Source: Siphonodentalium dalli
Taxonomy: Eukaryota; Mollusca; Scaphopoda; Gadilida; Siphonodentaliidae
Length of the DNA: 64,000 nucleotides
Direction: 5' to 3'
Assembly: GCA_032622095.1 (NCBI GenBank)
Contig: CP136061.1
Location: 212,630,373-212,694,372, forward strand
Under the pieces are notes generated by a model. The model was not told the DNA's origin. It did not search any database and worked only from the letters and a program-made list of their open reading frames with translations. Below are positions 11,434-24,834 of the stretch, one piece after another. Position 1 is the stretch's first letter; each line of letters opens with the position of its first letter. Both the position numbers and the translations under genes were made by a program.

Positions 11434-11601
11434 TTACGGGCACGGGCGGAGTTCGTTGCAGAAATATTCATATTTGTCCAAATCGCCACCAACAGAAGGA
11501 ATATTAAAATATAGATAGTTTTGTTCATATGCCAAACATAATCAGCGCGTAAATAGTATGTTGTCGTCAAGACGTACGATGGTGTATGTAAACAAGAGCC
11601 G
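11434..11601 (+). mobile_element. MITE family P, 5' part of a split copy
   Basis: Aligns with the first about 170 bases of the family copies at 60751 and 61569 (gaaatattcatatttgtcc, then tcatatgccaaacataatc, then agcgcgtaaatagtatgttg). It stops at aaacaagagccg. The family sequence resumes at 16138 with the same 12 bases, so one old copy is split by the 4.5 kb sequence between. Confidence 0.65.
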
Positions 11602-14600
11602 TTACTAATAAACTATATGTAAATGTCTTAAATTATAGTCACTGAGCGTGTTTTAGCCCTACCACTTCGCCCTCTATAATTTCGTCACTTATTAAATACT
11701 TATTAAATACATTAACTAAACAGCTCATTAATGGAATTAGTCCAGGAGATCGGGAGGTAGTGTTGCTCATATTGACGGACAAGCTGCGACCATGTTATTT
11801 TTAATGTTTTAGGTATGGTAATGAAGAAAAATCATGATAGCAAGAACAAATTTGTAGCCTTCTTTGTTTTTTTTTTGTTTTTTTTGGGCATTTTTCGACA
11901 TTTTAAGCCCAAAATTTTCATTTTTTTCCCCAATGTGTAAATATTTCATTCTAGCATGATTTTGGTGAATAAGTTGAATAGTAATTGTGTTAATAATGTT
12001 AAATAACTAATTGTGCTAAAAAAAGGAAGAATTTAAATGTTTTCTTTTTCAATTTGTTACCATTTTTTTTTTTAATTTTACGCAAAATCGTCCAAATTGC
12101 AACCATTTCATCTTAGTATGATTTTAAGGTTAAAATTCATCATAATTATTTTAATATTGTTAAATAATTTACAACTTGGCTTCTACAATGTTTTTAAATG
12201 GATTTAAAAAGGTTTCTACTTGTTTTCTAAGTTGAGGGGGGGGGGGTCTAATTCAAATCCAATTAAACATTGTACTGTTCAAAATTAGATAAATTCCTTA
12301 AGGCGTATGGTAGATATACGTAACTAGTTTCCAAAACGTATACATATGCCTTTCTATTCTGTGCGTTATGCACGCGAGTCAGATTTTACAAATTAAATTA
12401 TGCTGAAAAACCCTGAATTTTGGGTGTGGTCACATTTGTGGTCATAATATTCCGATTAGAGAGTGGATGGACATGGGGCATGCGACACTCTGCAGTGTAT
12501 ATGTATATAACAAGCATGACATGAGACATTAGTATCTTTCTACTAAACTTCCAGAGTTATCAGGAATCGAGTATCGTTGTTATTTATTACCACCCCCCCC
12601 CCCCCACAAATGGTCAATTTTAAAACGGGGTATGTGGGTCAAAGGACCACTGGGAGATAATAGGATGTCCAATGACTTCTATATTTCTATCGTATCACAG
12701 TAAAGCTTTTTTTGTAAAATTGGCGCAGTTTACAGGATCAAAGTTCGATTTTCTTTACAATTATATGTTACAAGCAACTAATTATATAGAGTTACGCTTC
12801 TTGAAACTCGAGTCAGCATAACAAAACAATCTGGCTGCTGATTGGTTGATTATCATTGAGGGAAATGTCCCTAATCGGGAACAGAAAATCATAGCCTACG
12901 TAAATATGGCAATCGTGTATGTTTAGATGTCCAGGAAGAGTCTGGTGGTATCCAGAAGTTACGGAAGGGGTCTGGATATGTTTATGCTGCTGATTTTTGT
13001 GCAGTAAATGGGGTAGTTGTGGAAATACAAGATTATCGTTTGAAAACAATACCGAAAATGGCGCGTTTGTTGTCACATACTGGTGCAGCGGATGGCGTGC
13101 TAAGGGAAAATTGACCACTTGAAGTTCAAATAGGCTTAACCCATAGCCGGCGGGACTTTTAGTTAACACTGTGGCCTATGGAAAATAATTAGGTGTTTGT
13201 AACCTATAGATACGAAGCTTCGGTACATTAATTATTATTTATATATTACTATATTTAAATCAGATGTATGCATACATTCGACGTCGAAACAAAAACTTGA
13301 ATCTACCGATTATTAATGACATTCAAGTTAAATGTTCAATAATAGAAAATTATACTGTGACTGGTTCATTCAACATGAAGTTAATCAAGGTGTATCTTTA
13401 TTAATAACAGTATACAGTACTATCAAAATCAGAAGAAACATGTGACCCTGGGTACTTATCTCCCAGTGCTGTGGCAAACAAAAATTGACAATGCATTCTT
13501 AACCAAAACCTGTGGCGGTTTTTCATCCAATACACTGAAGCTTCGTGCTATGTACCGAAGCTTCGTGACGTGTCAGAACTCCGGGAATATACCACCATAT
13601 GGCATCATATGGTACCGGTAACAAACGTTGAATGGTCACCAGAAACCCGGATATTAATAATTTCAGATCATAATTAGCATCGCATTATATATTAACCCAT
13701 CGAGGAATATGTCATAATGACACACTATATTACACCTACTATATAACTCCTCCCTCCCTGACACAGGGCTACGTATAAGAAGTTTGTCGATGTCTACTTA
13801 ATGAGAGTATACAGTTCCGTCAAAATCTGGCGAAAATGTGACCTCGCATCGTTAATCCCAATCTGTGGCGATTTTTCATCCAATTTACCGAAGCTTCGTG
13901 ACACGAACCGTCAAATGGCATCAAACGTTGAATGGTCACCATAAACTTTGATATCAGTCATTTCAGATCGTAATTATCATGGAATTATATATTAACCCAT
14001 GGTGTAATTATGTCAAAATGACACACTATATTACATCCACCCTATATAACTGCTTCCTCCCTGACACAGTGCTACATACAAGAAGTTTATCCATGTCTAC
14101 TTAATGAGAGCATATAGTTCTGTCGAAATCTGGCGAAAAATGTGACCTTGCATCATTAACCCTAAATTTGTGGCGGTTTTTCATCCTATGTACCGAAGCT
14201 TCGTGACATGTACCGAAGCTTGGTGACGTGTCAGAACTTCTAAAATATACCCCATCGGTACATCAATTGGTATCAAACGTTGAATGGTCACCAGAAATCT
14301 CGATATTAGTCCTTTCAGACCATAATAACATAGCATTATATATTAACCCATCGAGAAATATGTCAAAATGACACACTATATTACACCCACCCCTATATAA
14401 CTGCGTCCTCCCTGACACAGGCTGCATATAAAAAGTATATCCATGTCTACTTAATGAGAGTATAGAGTTTTGTCAAAATCGGGCGATAAATTTGGTCTAT
14501 AAATCCCGTAGTGTGACACATTTAATATAGACCAAAACAATAAACACCTTTCAACCCAAAGATAGTTACATTTTAATTGCAAAAATGGTCCAAACATGAA

Positions 14601-16137
14601 AAGTAAATTTTTGCCGATATTTAAGTCCAGCTGATGTCAGTGGTGACAATAGTAACAATTAACCATGGCACATCAGACATGTTAGTATTCAATGTATAGA
14701 AGGCAGAATAGCCAATTTTGTACATCATCCACAACTTGTAATCGATTGCAGGACACGCTGGGGCAATATTTTTCATTTTCCATATTTTGGCAGCCATTTT
14801 GGCAGCCATTTTGAGCCAAAGTAAGACTTTTGGTTCCAATGAGTTGGAATATTCATAGGTTTAATCATATGCATCACTTACATTACAAAGTTCTGTTCAT
14901 TTCTTGTTAAAGTATGACTATAATCCCAATTGTGATTATTTTGTGAAATTTTATACTGCGTTCTGTAAATTCGAATTTTTGAGGGAACGGAAGGGGCTAG
15001 GAACCCAAAAAGTGCATATTTAATTGCCCCAATGATCAGTTACACAAAATACAAAATAAAGTCGCATTACTCAACCAGTTCCAAACAGCATGAATCGATC
15101 TAGAAGATATTTGTAAAAAAAGTCATATTTTCAACTTCCGGCGGCCATTTTGGTGGCCATCTTAGATGGTGAGTTTCAATTTTGCCCCCAAAAAGTGACA
15201 TTATGTCTTAGCTTCACGAAAATATATACATTTGTATACATTTTACAAGATTTTCACTGCTATAATTTGCATAAAACTGACTTAGGATCTGGTCTGAAAA
15301 ACGGCGGCCATGATGGACGCCATTTTGTCTGAAGTCTATACGGCCACTTTTTTTCCTTGTTAACATTGCTTAAAAGTTGAAGGACATAATAAGGAACAAA
15401 ATAAATTGGGAGAAGTTAAGTCCTAGGGGGTGCAAGGGTACCCATATTAGCTCCCGGACTATTAGTAGTACGATGACGTCACCGGAAAATTCTTTCATTT
15501 TCGGTCGTCGGGTAGGTCAATAAAAACATGTTTTTCGCCAATTAAGCTACAAATTCACCACTGCTATCGTGGATTTTCGTAATCTACATATATTTTACTA
15601 CAAAATTAGACCGGATAGCACTTGTCCGTCAAAATGAGCAACATTTGTTATTTCTTGGGGTCGATCTCCTGGACTAAATGGAAATAATTCTGATAACCCG
15701 CTGTTTTCGAATTCTCTCCAATTGGGTCGTAGCGTGATTAAATTTGTTTTGAATTTAGATTCTTCATTGGCTTGTGGCAATAAATGGTGATCAATTTAAC
15801 ATGATACAATCCTCTCTTATTTCTCCGTGACATATCTTATCCTGATGTTAATGGTAAGTTTATCTACCCCTTTTCAACTACTACCTGCACTCCCTTTCCC
15901 TTTCTCTTTCATATCCCTTCATCTATAAACTTTATTATTCGGACCATACAGAACCAAACCCGTCTGCTATACCCCAATGGTATCAATTGGGCTAACATTT
16001 ATTTTCTGAGGATAGGACTTAACAAAAGCACCCAAGCTTGTTGCTCAATTCTCTTTTGAACAATTTAAGATTATATGTTATGTATTTATTGTTTGTAATT
16101 CTGTTCTGTTTAGTTCAACTAAAATATTGTTTAAACC
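11602..16137. mobile_element. 4.5 kb insertion with a 12 bp target duplication
   Basis: The bases aaacaagagccg occur at 11590-11601 and 16138-16149, and the flanking halves of a family-P repeat become continuous if the intervening 4,536 bases are removed. This is what a target-site duplication from a mobile insertion looks like. Inside I see no long frame, poly-T/A tracts near 11868-12075, a 300-350 bp tandem repeat (13400-14490) and GC-richer phrases such as ggcagccattttggcagcc. No terminal inverted or direct repeats were recognised, so the class (degenerate retroelement or other) is open. Confidence 0.55.
13400..14490. repeat. Tandem repeat, about 300-350 bp unit, 3 to 3.5 copies
   Basis: Landmarks recur in order: ggcggtttttcatcc (about 13513, 13865 in variant form, 14172), accgaagcttcgtgac, tcaaacgttgaatggtcacc, tatatattaacccatcg, and tgacacactatattacacc. 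The third copy is nearly complete and the fourth is truncated. Non-coding. Confidence 0.85.
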
Positions 16138-16507
16138 AAACAAGAGCCGGCTCGTGTTACATAAGTTTTGCTTCTGTTTACATAACACAGCGCAATTCTA
16201 TTGGTTAATCACAAACAAATGATATAAACGCTCTTTATTATCTCCATATCAGGAAACAGTAACAAATAACGCTCTTTATGTTTACCATGTCCGGATCTGA
16301 ACAAAAACCAGGTTCTGTAACGTTTTTTGCTTTTGTTTACATAACAAAGGAAAAACATTTGATCATAACATACTGTTTATGCCATATTTCTGATTGGCAT
16401 AAGAACAAGGTCTGTCTATATTTTACTATTATTTCTGTTTATGGCGGTTTTTGACGAGGTGAATATTGTAGCAGCATACCCACCGCCAACGCCGCTCATA
16501 TCTTTAA
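16138..16507 (+). mobile_element. MITE family P, 3' part of the split copy
   Basis: Continues the family sequence (aacaagagcc, then gttaatcacaaacaaatg, then cgctctttatgtttaccat) and ends with the phrase taccca ccgccaacgcc followed by ctttaacc, matching the right end of the copies at 61250 and 62064. Confidence 0.65.
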
Positions 16508-16529
16508 CCAAATTGTAACGCCCACAGAA

Positions 16530-19500
16530 AATAGGAGATAGTATATGCAGTTTTCGCGCTGGACCGAAAATTACTTCTGCCAAATATTTTGCCAAATGAA
16601 AATAGTTTTTGCCAAATTCTTCTAGAAATTGCCAAATGCTATCAGTTTCTGCAACATTGAGTCATAGAGTTCGACAATCGCTGTTTGTACGACTGTTAGA
16701 ATTAGAATTATAATTATAATTAGCTATGTAATCACCACACAATACAAGCTATGTAATCACCACACAATACATACTAGTAATCACCATACAATACATACTA
16801 GTAATCACCACACAATACATACTATGTAATCACCACACAATACATACTAGTAATCACCACACAATACATACTAGTAATCAGCACGCAATACATACTAGTA
16901 ATCACCACACAATACATTCTAGTAATCACCACACAATACATACTAGTAATCACCACATAATACATACTATGTACTCACCACACAATACATACTATGGGAT
17001 CACCACACAGTACATACTAGTAATCACCACACAATACATACTAGTAATCACCACACAATACATACTAGTAATCACCACACAATACATACTAGTAATCACC
17101 ACACAATACATACGAGTAATCACCACACAATACATAATATGTAATCACCACACCATACATACTAGTAATCACCACACAATACATACTATGTAATCACCAC
17201 ACAATACATACTATGTAATCACCACCCAATACACACTATGTAATCACCACACAATACATACTAGTAATCACCACACACTACATACTAGTAATCATCACAC
17301 AATACATAATATGTAATCACCACACAATACATACTAGTAATCACCACACAATACATACTATGTAATCATCACACAATACATACTAGTAATCACCGCAAAA
17401 TACATACTAGTAATCACCACGCAATACATACTATGTAATCACAACACAATACATACTATGTACTCACCACACAATACATACTATTGGATCACCACGCAGT
17501 ACATACTAGTAATCACCACACAATGCATACTAGTAATCACCACACAATACATACTAGTAATCACCACACAATACATACTAGTAATCACCACACAATACAT
17601 ACTAGTAATCACCACACAATACATACTATGTAATCACCACACCATACATACTAGTAATCACCACACAATACATACTATGTAATCACCACACAATACATAC
17701 TATGTAATCACCACCCAATACACACTATGTAATCACCACACAATACATACTAGTAATCACCACACACTACATACTAGTAATCATCACACAATACATAATA
17801 TGTAATCACCACACAATACATACTAGTAATCACCACACAATACATACTATGTAATAACCACACAATACATACTATGTAATCACCACACAATACATACTAG
17901 TAATCACCACACAATACATAATATGTAATCACCACACAATACATACTAGTAATCACCACACAATACATTCTAGTAATCACCACACAATACATACTATGTA
18001 ATCACAACACAATACATACTATGTACTCACCACACAATACATACTATGGGATCACCACACAGTACATACTAGTAATCACCACACAATGCATACTAGTAAT
18101 CACCACACAATACATACTAGTAATCACCACACAATACATACTAGTAATCACCACACAATACATACTAGTAATCACCACACAATACATACTATGTAATCAC
18201 CACACCATACATACTAGTAATCACCACACAATACATACTATGTAATCACCACACAATACATACTATGTAATCACCACCCAATACACACTATGTAATCACC
18301 ACACAATACATACTAGTAATCACCACACACTACATACTAGTAATCATCACACAATACATAATATGTAATCACCACACAATACATACTAGTAATCACCACA
18401 CAATACATACTAGTAATCACCACGCAATACATACTATGTAATCATCACACAATACATACTAGTAATCACCGCAAAATACATAATAGTAATCACCACACAC
18501 TACATACTAGTAATCATCACACAATACATACTATGTACTCACCACACAATACATACTATTGGATCACCACGCAGTACATACTAGTAATCACCACACAATG
18601 CATACTAGTAATCACCACACAATACATACTAGTAATCACCACACAATACATACTAGTAATCACCACACAATACATACTAGTAATCACCACACAATACATA
18701 CTATGTAATCACCACACCATACATACTAGTAATCACCACACAATACATACTATGTAATAACCACACAATACATACTATGTAATCACCACACAATACATAC
18801 TAGTAATCACCACACAATACATAATATGTAATCACCACACAATACATACTAGTAATCACCACACAATACATACTAGTAATCACCACGCAATACATACTAT
18901 GTAATCACAACGCAATACATACTAGTAATCACCACACAATACATACTAGTAATCACCACTCACTACATACTAGTAATCACCACACACTACATACTAGTAA
19001 TCACCACACAATACATACTAGTAATCACCACACAATACATACTAGTAATCACCATACAATACATACTAGTAATCACCACACAATACATACTATGTACTCA
19101 CCACACAATACATACTATGGGATCACCACACAGTACATACTAGTAATCACCACACAATACATACTAGTAATCACCACACAATACATACTAGTAATCACCA
19201 CACAATACATACTAGTAATCACCACACAATACATACTAGTAATCACCACACAATACATACTATGTAATCACCACACCATACATACTAGTAATCACCACAC
19301 AATACATACTATGTAATCACCACCCAAATACACACTATGTAATCACCACACAATACATACTAGTAATCACCACACACTACATTCTAGTAATCATCACACA
19401 ATACATAATATGTAATCACCACACAATACATACTAGTAATCACCACACAATACATACTAGTAATCACCACGCAATACATACTATGTAATCACCACACAAT

Positions 19501-21450
19501 ACATACTAGTAATCACCGCAAAATACATACTAGTAATCACCACGCAATACATACTATGTAATCACAACACAATACATACTAGTAATCATCACACAATACA
19601 TACTATGGGATCACCACACAGTACATACTAGTAATCACCACACAATGCATACTAGTAATCACCACACAATACATACTAGTAATCACCACACAATACATAC
19701 TAGTAATCACCACACAATACATACTAGTAATCACCACACAATACATACTAGTAATCACCACACAATACATACTAGTAATCACCACACAATACATACTATG
19801 TAATCACCACACCATACATACTAGTAATCACCACACAATACATACTATGTAATCACCACACAATACATACTATGTAATCACCACACAATACATACTATGT
19901 AATCACCACCCAATACATACTATGTAATCACCACACAATACATACTAGTAATCACCACACAATACATAATATGTAATCACCACACAATACATACTAGTAA
20001 TCACCACACAATACATACTAGTAATCACCACGCAATACATACTATGTAATCACAACGCAATACATACTAGTAATCACCACACAATACATACTAGTAATCA
20101 CCACTCACTACATACTAGTAATCACCACACACTACATACTAGTAATCACCACACAATACATACTAGTAATCACCACACAATACATACTAGTAATCACCAC
20201 ACAATACATACTAGTAATCACCACACACTACATACTAGTAATCACCACACACTACATACTAGTAATCACCACACAATACATACTAGTAATCACCACACAA
20301 TACATACTAGTAATCACCACACAATACATACTAGTAATCACCACACACTATATTCTAGTAATCACCACACACTACATACTAGTAATCACCACACACTACA
20401 TACTAGTAATCACCACACAATACATACTAGTAATCACCACACAATACATACTAGTAATCACCACACAATACATACTAGTAATCACCACACAATACATACT
20501 AGTAATCACCACACAATACATACTATGTAATCACCACACAGTACATACTAGTAATCACCACACAATACATACTGTGTAATCACCACACAATAAATACTAG
20601 TAATCACCACACAATACATACTATGTAAGCACCACACAATACATAATAGTAATCACCACACACTACATACTAGTAATCACCACACACTAAATACTAGTAA
20701 TCACCACACAATACATACTAGTAATCACCACACAATGCATACTAGTAATCACCACACAATACATAATAGTAATCACCACACACTACATACTAGTAATCAC
20801 CACACAATACATACTAGTAATCACCACGCAATACATACTATTAATCAACACGCAATACATACTAGTAATCACCACGCAATACATACTAGTAATCACCACA
20901 CACTACATACTAGTAATCACCACACAATACATACTAGTAATCACCACACAATACATACTAGTAATCACCACACAATACATAATTGTAATCACCACACACT
21001 ACATACTATTAATCACCACACACTACATACTAGTAATCACCACACAATACATACTAGTAATCACCACACAATACATACTAGTAATCACCACACAATACAT
21101 ACTAGTAATCACCACACAATACATGCTATGTAATCACCACACAATACATGCTATGCAATCACCACACAATACATACATGTACTAATCGTATCGGATTAAC
21201 TGCTCTTGGTAGAGGTGTGTAACGTTTCCCAAATCTCATTGCGCACCGCTAGTGCAATAATATTGGGAAACGTTTCCTGAAACGAACAGTATTAATTTAC
21301 CAATATTTTTCAATTGCCTAGCAGAATTACAAGTGACTTGCCAAAGCTATTGCCAAATGAAAATATATTTTGCAAAATTGGAATGATTTTTGCCATTGGC
21401 AAATTTGGCAAGTGGCAGCGCGAATCCTGAGTATATGACAAGTTACACCG
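16530..21450. mobile_element. Element carrying a 24 bp satellite core, short inverted ends
   Basis: The sequence flanking the satellite is itself inverted. On the left, gtatatgcagttttcgcgctg (ending at 16561) precedes a gccaaat-rich stretch. On the right, a gccaaat/ttggca-rich stretch is followed by cagcgcgaatcctgagtatat (from 21416), the approximate reverse complement. The whole therefore looks like one non-autonomous element whose centre has expanded into a tandem array. Some invertebrate transposons have a microsatellite core of this kind, but I cannot name this one. A hairpin at 21221-21274 (aacgtttccca opposed by tgggaaacgtt) lies between the array and the right end. Confidence 0.5.
16722..21172. 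repeat. 24/25 bp satellite array, about 4.45 kb, with higher-order repeats
   Basis: The monomer is tagtaatcaccacacaatac plus atac (24 nt), with a 25 nt variant starting tatgtaatc. There are roughly 180 copies. Specific variants (tactcaccac, then ctatgggatcacc or ctattggatcacc, cagtacatac, cccaatacacac) recur in the same order from about 16966, 17455, 18018, 18530 and 19089. That is a higher-order unit of about 490-560 bp. A more homogeneous part follows from 20050. Because 24 is a multiple of 3, long repetitive frames are open on both strands; they are artefacts of the repeat. Confidence 0.95.
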
Positions 21451-21833
21451 AGTCCACTATGAGACCGCATGTGACCACGCATTTCAATTGTAAAGACATC
21501 CAATTGTACGCTCATACACACTCCTTGTGTGGTCACTAAATATCATACTTTCCTTTTCCCGGGATTTGTATCAACTTGAGTATTTTTCGTTAGGGGGGTA
21601 GTTTCAACCACTCACCCATCCCGACAAACATTCCTGCAATTTGTTTACCCGCGGTTAACGCCTAATGAAACTTACTGAGTGTTGACATTTTCGTAGATTT
21701 ATAAACAGTAATTTCATTCCACGGATTGCTAGAAATTAGTGGATAGAAGGAAATAACGAGCTTTCGGTGTTACTCCATACGTTCGCCCGTATATAGTTTG
21801 CTGTACATGTTACATGTATGTGTTTCATTCCAG

Positions 21834-21953
21834 ATCACTGATTTTGGATTGGCCAACTATTTCACTGATGATTCAGTCCTGAACACATACTGTGGGAGCC
21901 CTCTGTATGCGTCGCCAGAGATACTGAATGGAATTCCATACAGAGGACCAGAG
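21834..21953 (+). CDS. NUAK-type kinase, exon 4 in window (DFG and activation loop)
   Basis: 120 nt, phase 0/0, between ttccag and gttggt. It encodes [10 protein letters not shown] with the Mg-binding DFG, then [19 protein letters not shown]. The Thr in NTYCGSP is where LKB1 phosphorylates AMPK-related kinases (family knowledge), and the SPE motif and GPE anchor follow. The pattern [11 protein letters not shown]...GPEVD is shared with NUAK1/2. The exon directly follows the satellite-bearing intron. Confidence 0.93.
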
Positions 21954-22660
21954 GTTGGTATACATACATCTTATTAACGATGAGGTCTGTCTTCTCGGGA
22001 ACGAGAGGGTTCTCTATAAACTGTCTGTACAAGGTATAGCCAACTATGGATTCATTTGAAAGATGAAAGTATGCTCGTAGGATGTAAGTTGCGTTACACC
22101 CTGGTTAAATTCCTGGAATTATAATTGGTCGATCAATACGTGCACGTTAAACCCGTTCATAACTGGAGCTTCTTTAAATTAACTAGCAGTTTTTGACTGG
22201 CCACGGTGGAGGGACCAGGACACAAGCTTTCCAAGTGTTGGAAATGTCCAACCCTCCCCTCCCCCTATTTCCAACTAATGGCTATTTCAGTCAAAAATGT
22301 TGACAAAAAGTAGGAAAATATGCAAATATTGGTCCAAAAACAATAAATTCCCCCCAATAATTTGTTTGAAAATCAAACTACAAGAACATTTTCAACCTAT
22401 TACTGGTGTGAATTTCCAACTAATGTTATGTCAGGTATGAAATTTCCAACTGTTTTGACCCCACCCCCAAATTCCCATCTCGCCACATCCCTGCACATAC
22501 CTGTCAAGTGTGTGGGGATAAGTTTTGTTTGTGAATTGCGATAATTTGTTGCGTTTTATAACCTTAAACCGGCAAGTAAATCATAAAATGCGACCGTCCA
22601 GCTAAACCTGTTTAGAGAGCTAGACCTGAGATGACGAATCCGTCTTTTCTGGACCGCGGT
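21954..22660. repeat. Intron with a 'gaaatttccaac' repeat
   Basis: From about 22190 to 22500 the phrases ggaaatgtccaaccctccc, tttccaactaatg and gaatttccaactaatg match the family also seen near 6480-6690 and 37500-37800. No exon. Confidence 0.5.
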
Positions 22661-22889
22661 TTACAAGGAGGGGGTGTACATACAATCGATTAGTGGCGTA
22701 TTCGTGCGGTCAGAGCGCCGGCTATCATCTATATGGTATCAAGTGACAAGTGATTCATTCTCACACGAGCGTGCGTGAGCTCGTTCGCGATAATGGACCC
22801 ATCCGTACGTCCCGCCCACCTGTAGTCTGCATGGTTACTGTTACTACGCACCACAAGCCATCTCAATTTCGCTATATCTTCAGTGCTGA

Positions 22890-23078
22890 AATGGCTTCCG
22901 ATGAGAACGGATCTTGTGTTTCAAGTTCGCTTTTAAATGTTCCAGACGATATCAATGTTTGTTATTTACCCGACATTGATAAATTATCAAAAAGGGCACA
23001 AGAAAAGGGGCTTAATTATTATACCCAGGGATATATTCATGACATTAGAACGAGTGAAGTTAATCGAGCCCCTAGCTG
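22890..23078 (+). pseudogene. Possible fragment of a transposon-derived protein (YqaJ/SWIM-associated type)
   Basis: An ATG at 22890 begins MASDENGSCVSSSLLNVP; later comes GLNYYTQGYIHDI, ending at a TGA at 23076-23078 (63 codons). The acidic start and the phrase K-G-x-x-(Y/F)(Y/F)xxGY(I/V)HDI resemble, from memory only, the N-terminus of SWIM-zinc-finger/YqaJ-exonuclease proteins that are abundant in mollusc and cnidarian genomes. A donor-like gtgaag follows gaacga (about 23055), so the last residues may not be coding. No downstream partner exon was found, so a fragment or a chance frame are both possible. Confidence 0.25.
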
Positions 23079-23779
23079 AGGTGTTATGGTTTGTTTTGCT
23101 AACTTCCCATTCCCCCTATGGCAAGTTATAACATTATCGCAAGGTGATAAAATGTTTTCATAAAGTAACACAACATACATATTACTCATGGACACATCTG
23201 TTCAACAAATTAAATACTAAATGAGCTTCTATTTAGTTACAGAATTTCAAAAGTGTTGTGTCAGGCGATTGAAAAATTGAAACAACCCCGTTGATTATAT
23301 GCTGTCTTTAGTACGTCCTGGTTTAGGAAACCGAACTAAAAACACTCCGGGATATTTGTATAAATATCGTTAGTCAACCGGACATGTTCCCCATGCACAT
23401 TTCAACACCATTGTAGCTTTTTAAGACATATTTTGCTCACGTGTACGTAATTTCCCTATAGCTTACTATGGTATCTAGGCAGCCGCTTGTGGTGCGATTC
23501 ATATCACTATGTAGGCGTATGTCGCTTCCGGGTTTGAGCTATCGGCTCATTGGCTATAATTGAAATTGTGGCGGTCCCTACGGATAGGTCCATTGATAAT
23601 AACTGGCCTGCTTATGGTCTGCCTGTTAACTGTGCAGTTTGATTGCATAATAATCCCATAGAATATGCTAGCCACTGAATGATCACAAACGCCAACTTAG
23701 ACCCGGTTCGACTGGACCGTCAATGTCGGTATAAATTGTCCCGCAAATAGTGCTATTTAGCTCTTTTTTTTATTTCCAG
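23079..23779. other. Intron sequence, nothing recognised
   Basis: No exon or repeat was recognised between the possible transposon fragment and the kinase exon at 23780. Confidence 0.35.
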
Positions 23780-23912
23780 GTTGATTGTTGGAGTCTCGGA
23801 GTCATTCTGTACACACTGGTATACGGCACTATGCCCTTTGATGGTGGTGATATGCTGAGACTACGACTAGTGATATCTCTCGGGCAATATCAAGACATAT
23901 CTCCAAAATCAG
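23780..23912 (+). CDS. NUAK-type kinase, exon 5 in window (helices F-G)
   Basis: 133 nt after a pyrimidine-rich tract and ttccag, ending at tcag before gtaatt (exit phase 1). It encodes VDCWSLGVILYTLVYGTMPFD (shown in part: VDCWSLGV and GTMPFDGGDM) and RLRLVISLGQYQDISPKSG. DxWSLGV is the invariant F-helix motif, and GTMPFDG is typical of NUAK kinases. The following intron (23913-33136) is 9.2 kb and full of repeats. Confidence 0.93.
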
Positions 23913-24035
23913 GTAATTAAAGACATTTTATGGACTTATTCGGCTGCGTTGAACTGATTAGTTAGTCCTCGGGCGTTATGCCAACATGGGGAATGTAGCG
24001 TTCTACTCGCATCGCCGAAAATGTCAATGGACTCG

Positions 24036-24290
24036 ACCATAACCACCCCCGTGTACGTGGTATCGCCAAACCCGAGGGTATCACCAAACCAGACATTACG
24101 GTTTTGATAAATGAACGTATCTTCCCTCAGATGAATCTAAATATCTCCCAGTTATATGGTGATATCCACTATTCAAAACATAATTTCGCAAAGCGGAATG
24201 TTCCCTCAATGGGATAACGACAATAGCTTGCTCTCACCCCGATAAATTTAACAGAAATTCCGGCTCATTTACGATTTTATCATAAAGTGT
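24036..24290. repeat. Repeat X, inverted partner of 29470-29710
   Basis: gtacgtggtatcgccaaacc, then gagggtatcaccaaacca, then gatatccactattcaaaac and attgtcgttatcccattga-type phrases occur here and in reverse complement at about 29470-29710. A third related stretch in this reverse orientation is near 42325-42545. Confidence 0.65.
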
Positions 24291-24834
24291 AGACACCTTT
24301 TGGCGTTAGGTAGTTCGTTTGAAACATTGTTATCAGCCATAGGTGGCGGAAAATGCGCGTATCAATAGAAAAATATATAACTAATTAACCATAAAATTGT
24401 CTGGCCTGCAGAGCGGTTCGCAAAAATACTATCTGCGTCCAAGTGTGGGTACCACCATAATTTCGGGTATCAAAACCGCAGATCCAGATGTCGCCAAACC
24501 AGATCTGGGATGTCAAAGATGCGAATGATATACTTCACAATTTGACCGTTTCTGCTTGAAAATATCCCAATTGTCATTCGGACAAGCCGGCACATGGATC
24601 ACCTTTTAGTATAGGGTGGGTTGCATGTTCAAGGGTAAAAACGTGTATGTTTGTTTGTATTTTGTGTTCTAATGTCATATTAACAGTATAGGCTATTCTG
24701 TGTTATTCGACATTATAGGCCCGGAACTGTATAACGAATGGAAACATTAAATCATGAGTTAGCAGGGACGTGGCTATAGGGTCCCTGTTGGGAGTGTTCA
24801 CCTATAGTTTCTTATTGGACCCCCTTTCAGTAAC

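Noticed and set aside
11373-11570. Minus-strand frame with a signal-peptide-like start (MNKTIYILIFLLLVAIW)
   Set aside because: It lies inside a diverged copy of MITE family P (compare 60751-60900), so the hydrophobic stretch is a by-product of AT-rich repeat sequence.
16969-21133. Series of 63-132 codon frames encoding ITTQYILV, SNHHTIHT or CVVITSMY repeats
   Set aside because: They arise because the 24 bp satellite monomer is a multiple of three without stops; they are open on both strands and have no splice or start context.
16722-21172. Regularly spaced short direct repeats reminiscent of a CRISPR array
   Set aside because: Monomers are contiguous with no unique spacers, and the window is eukaryotic.
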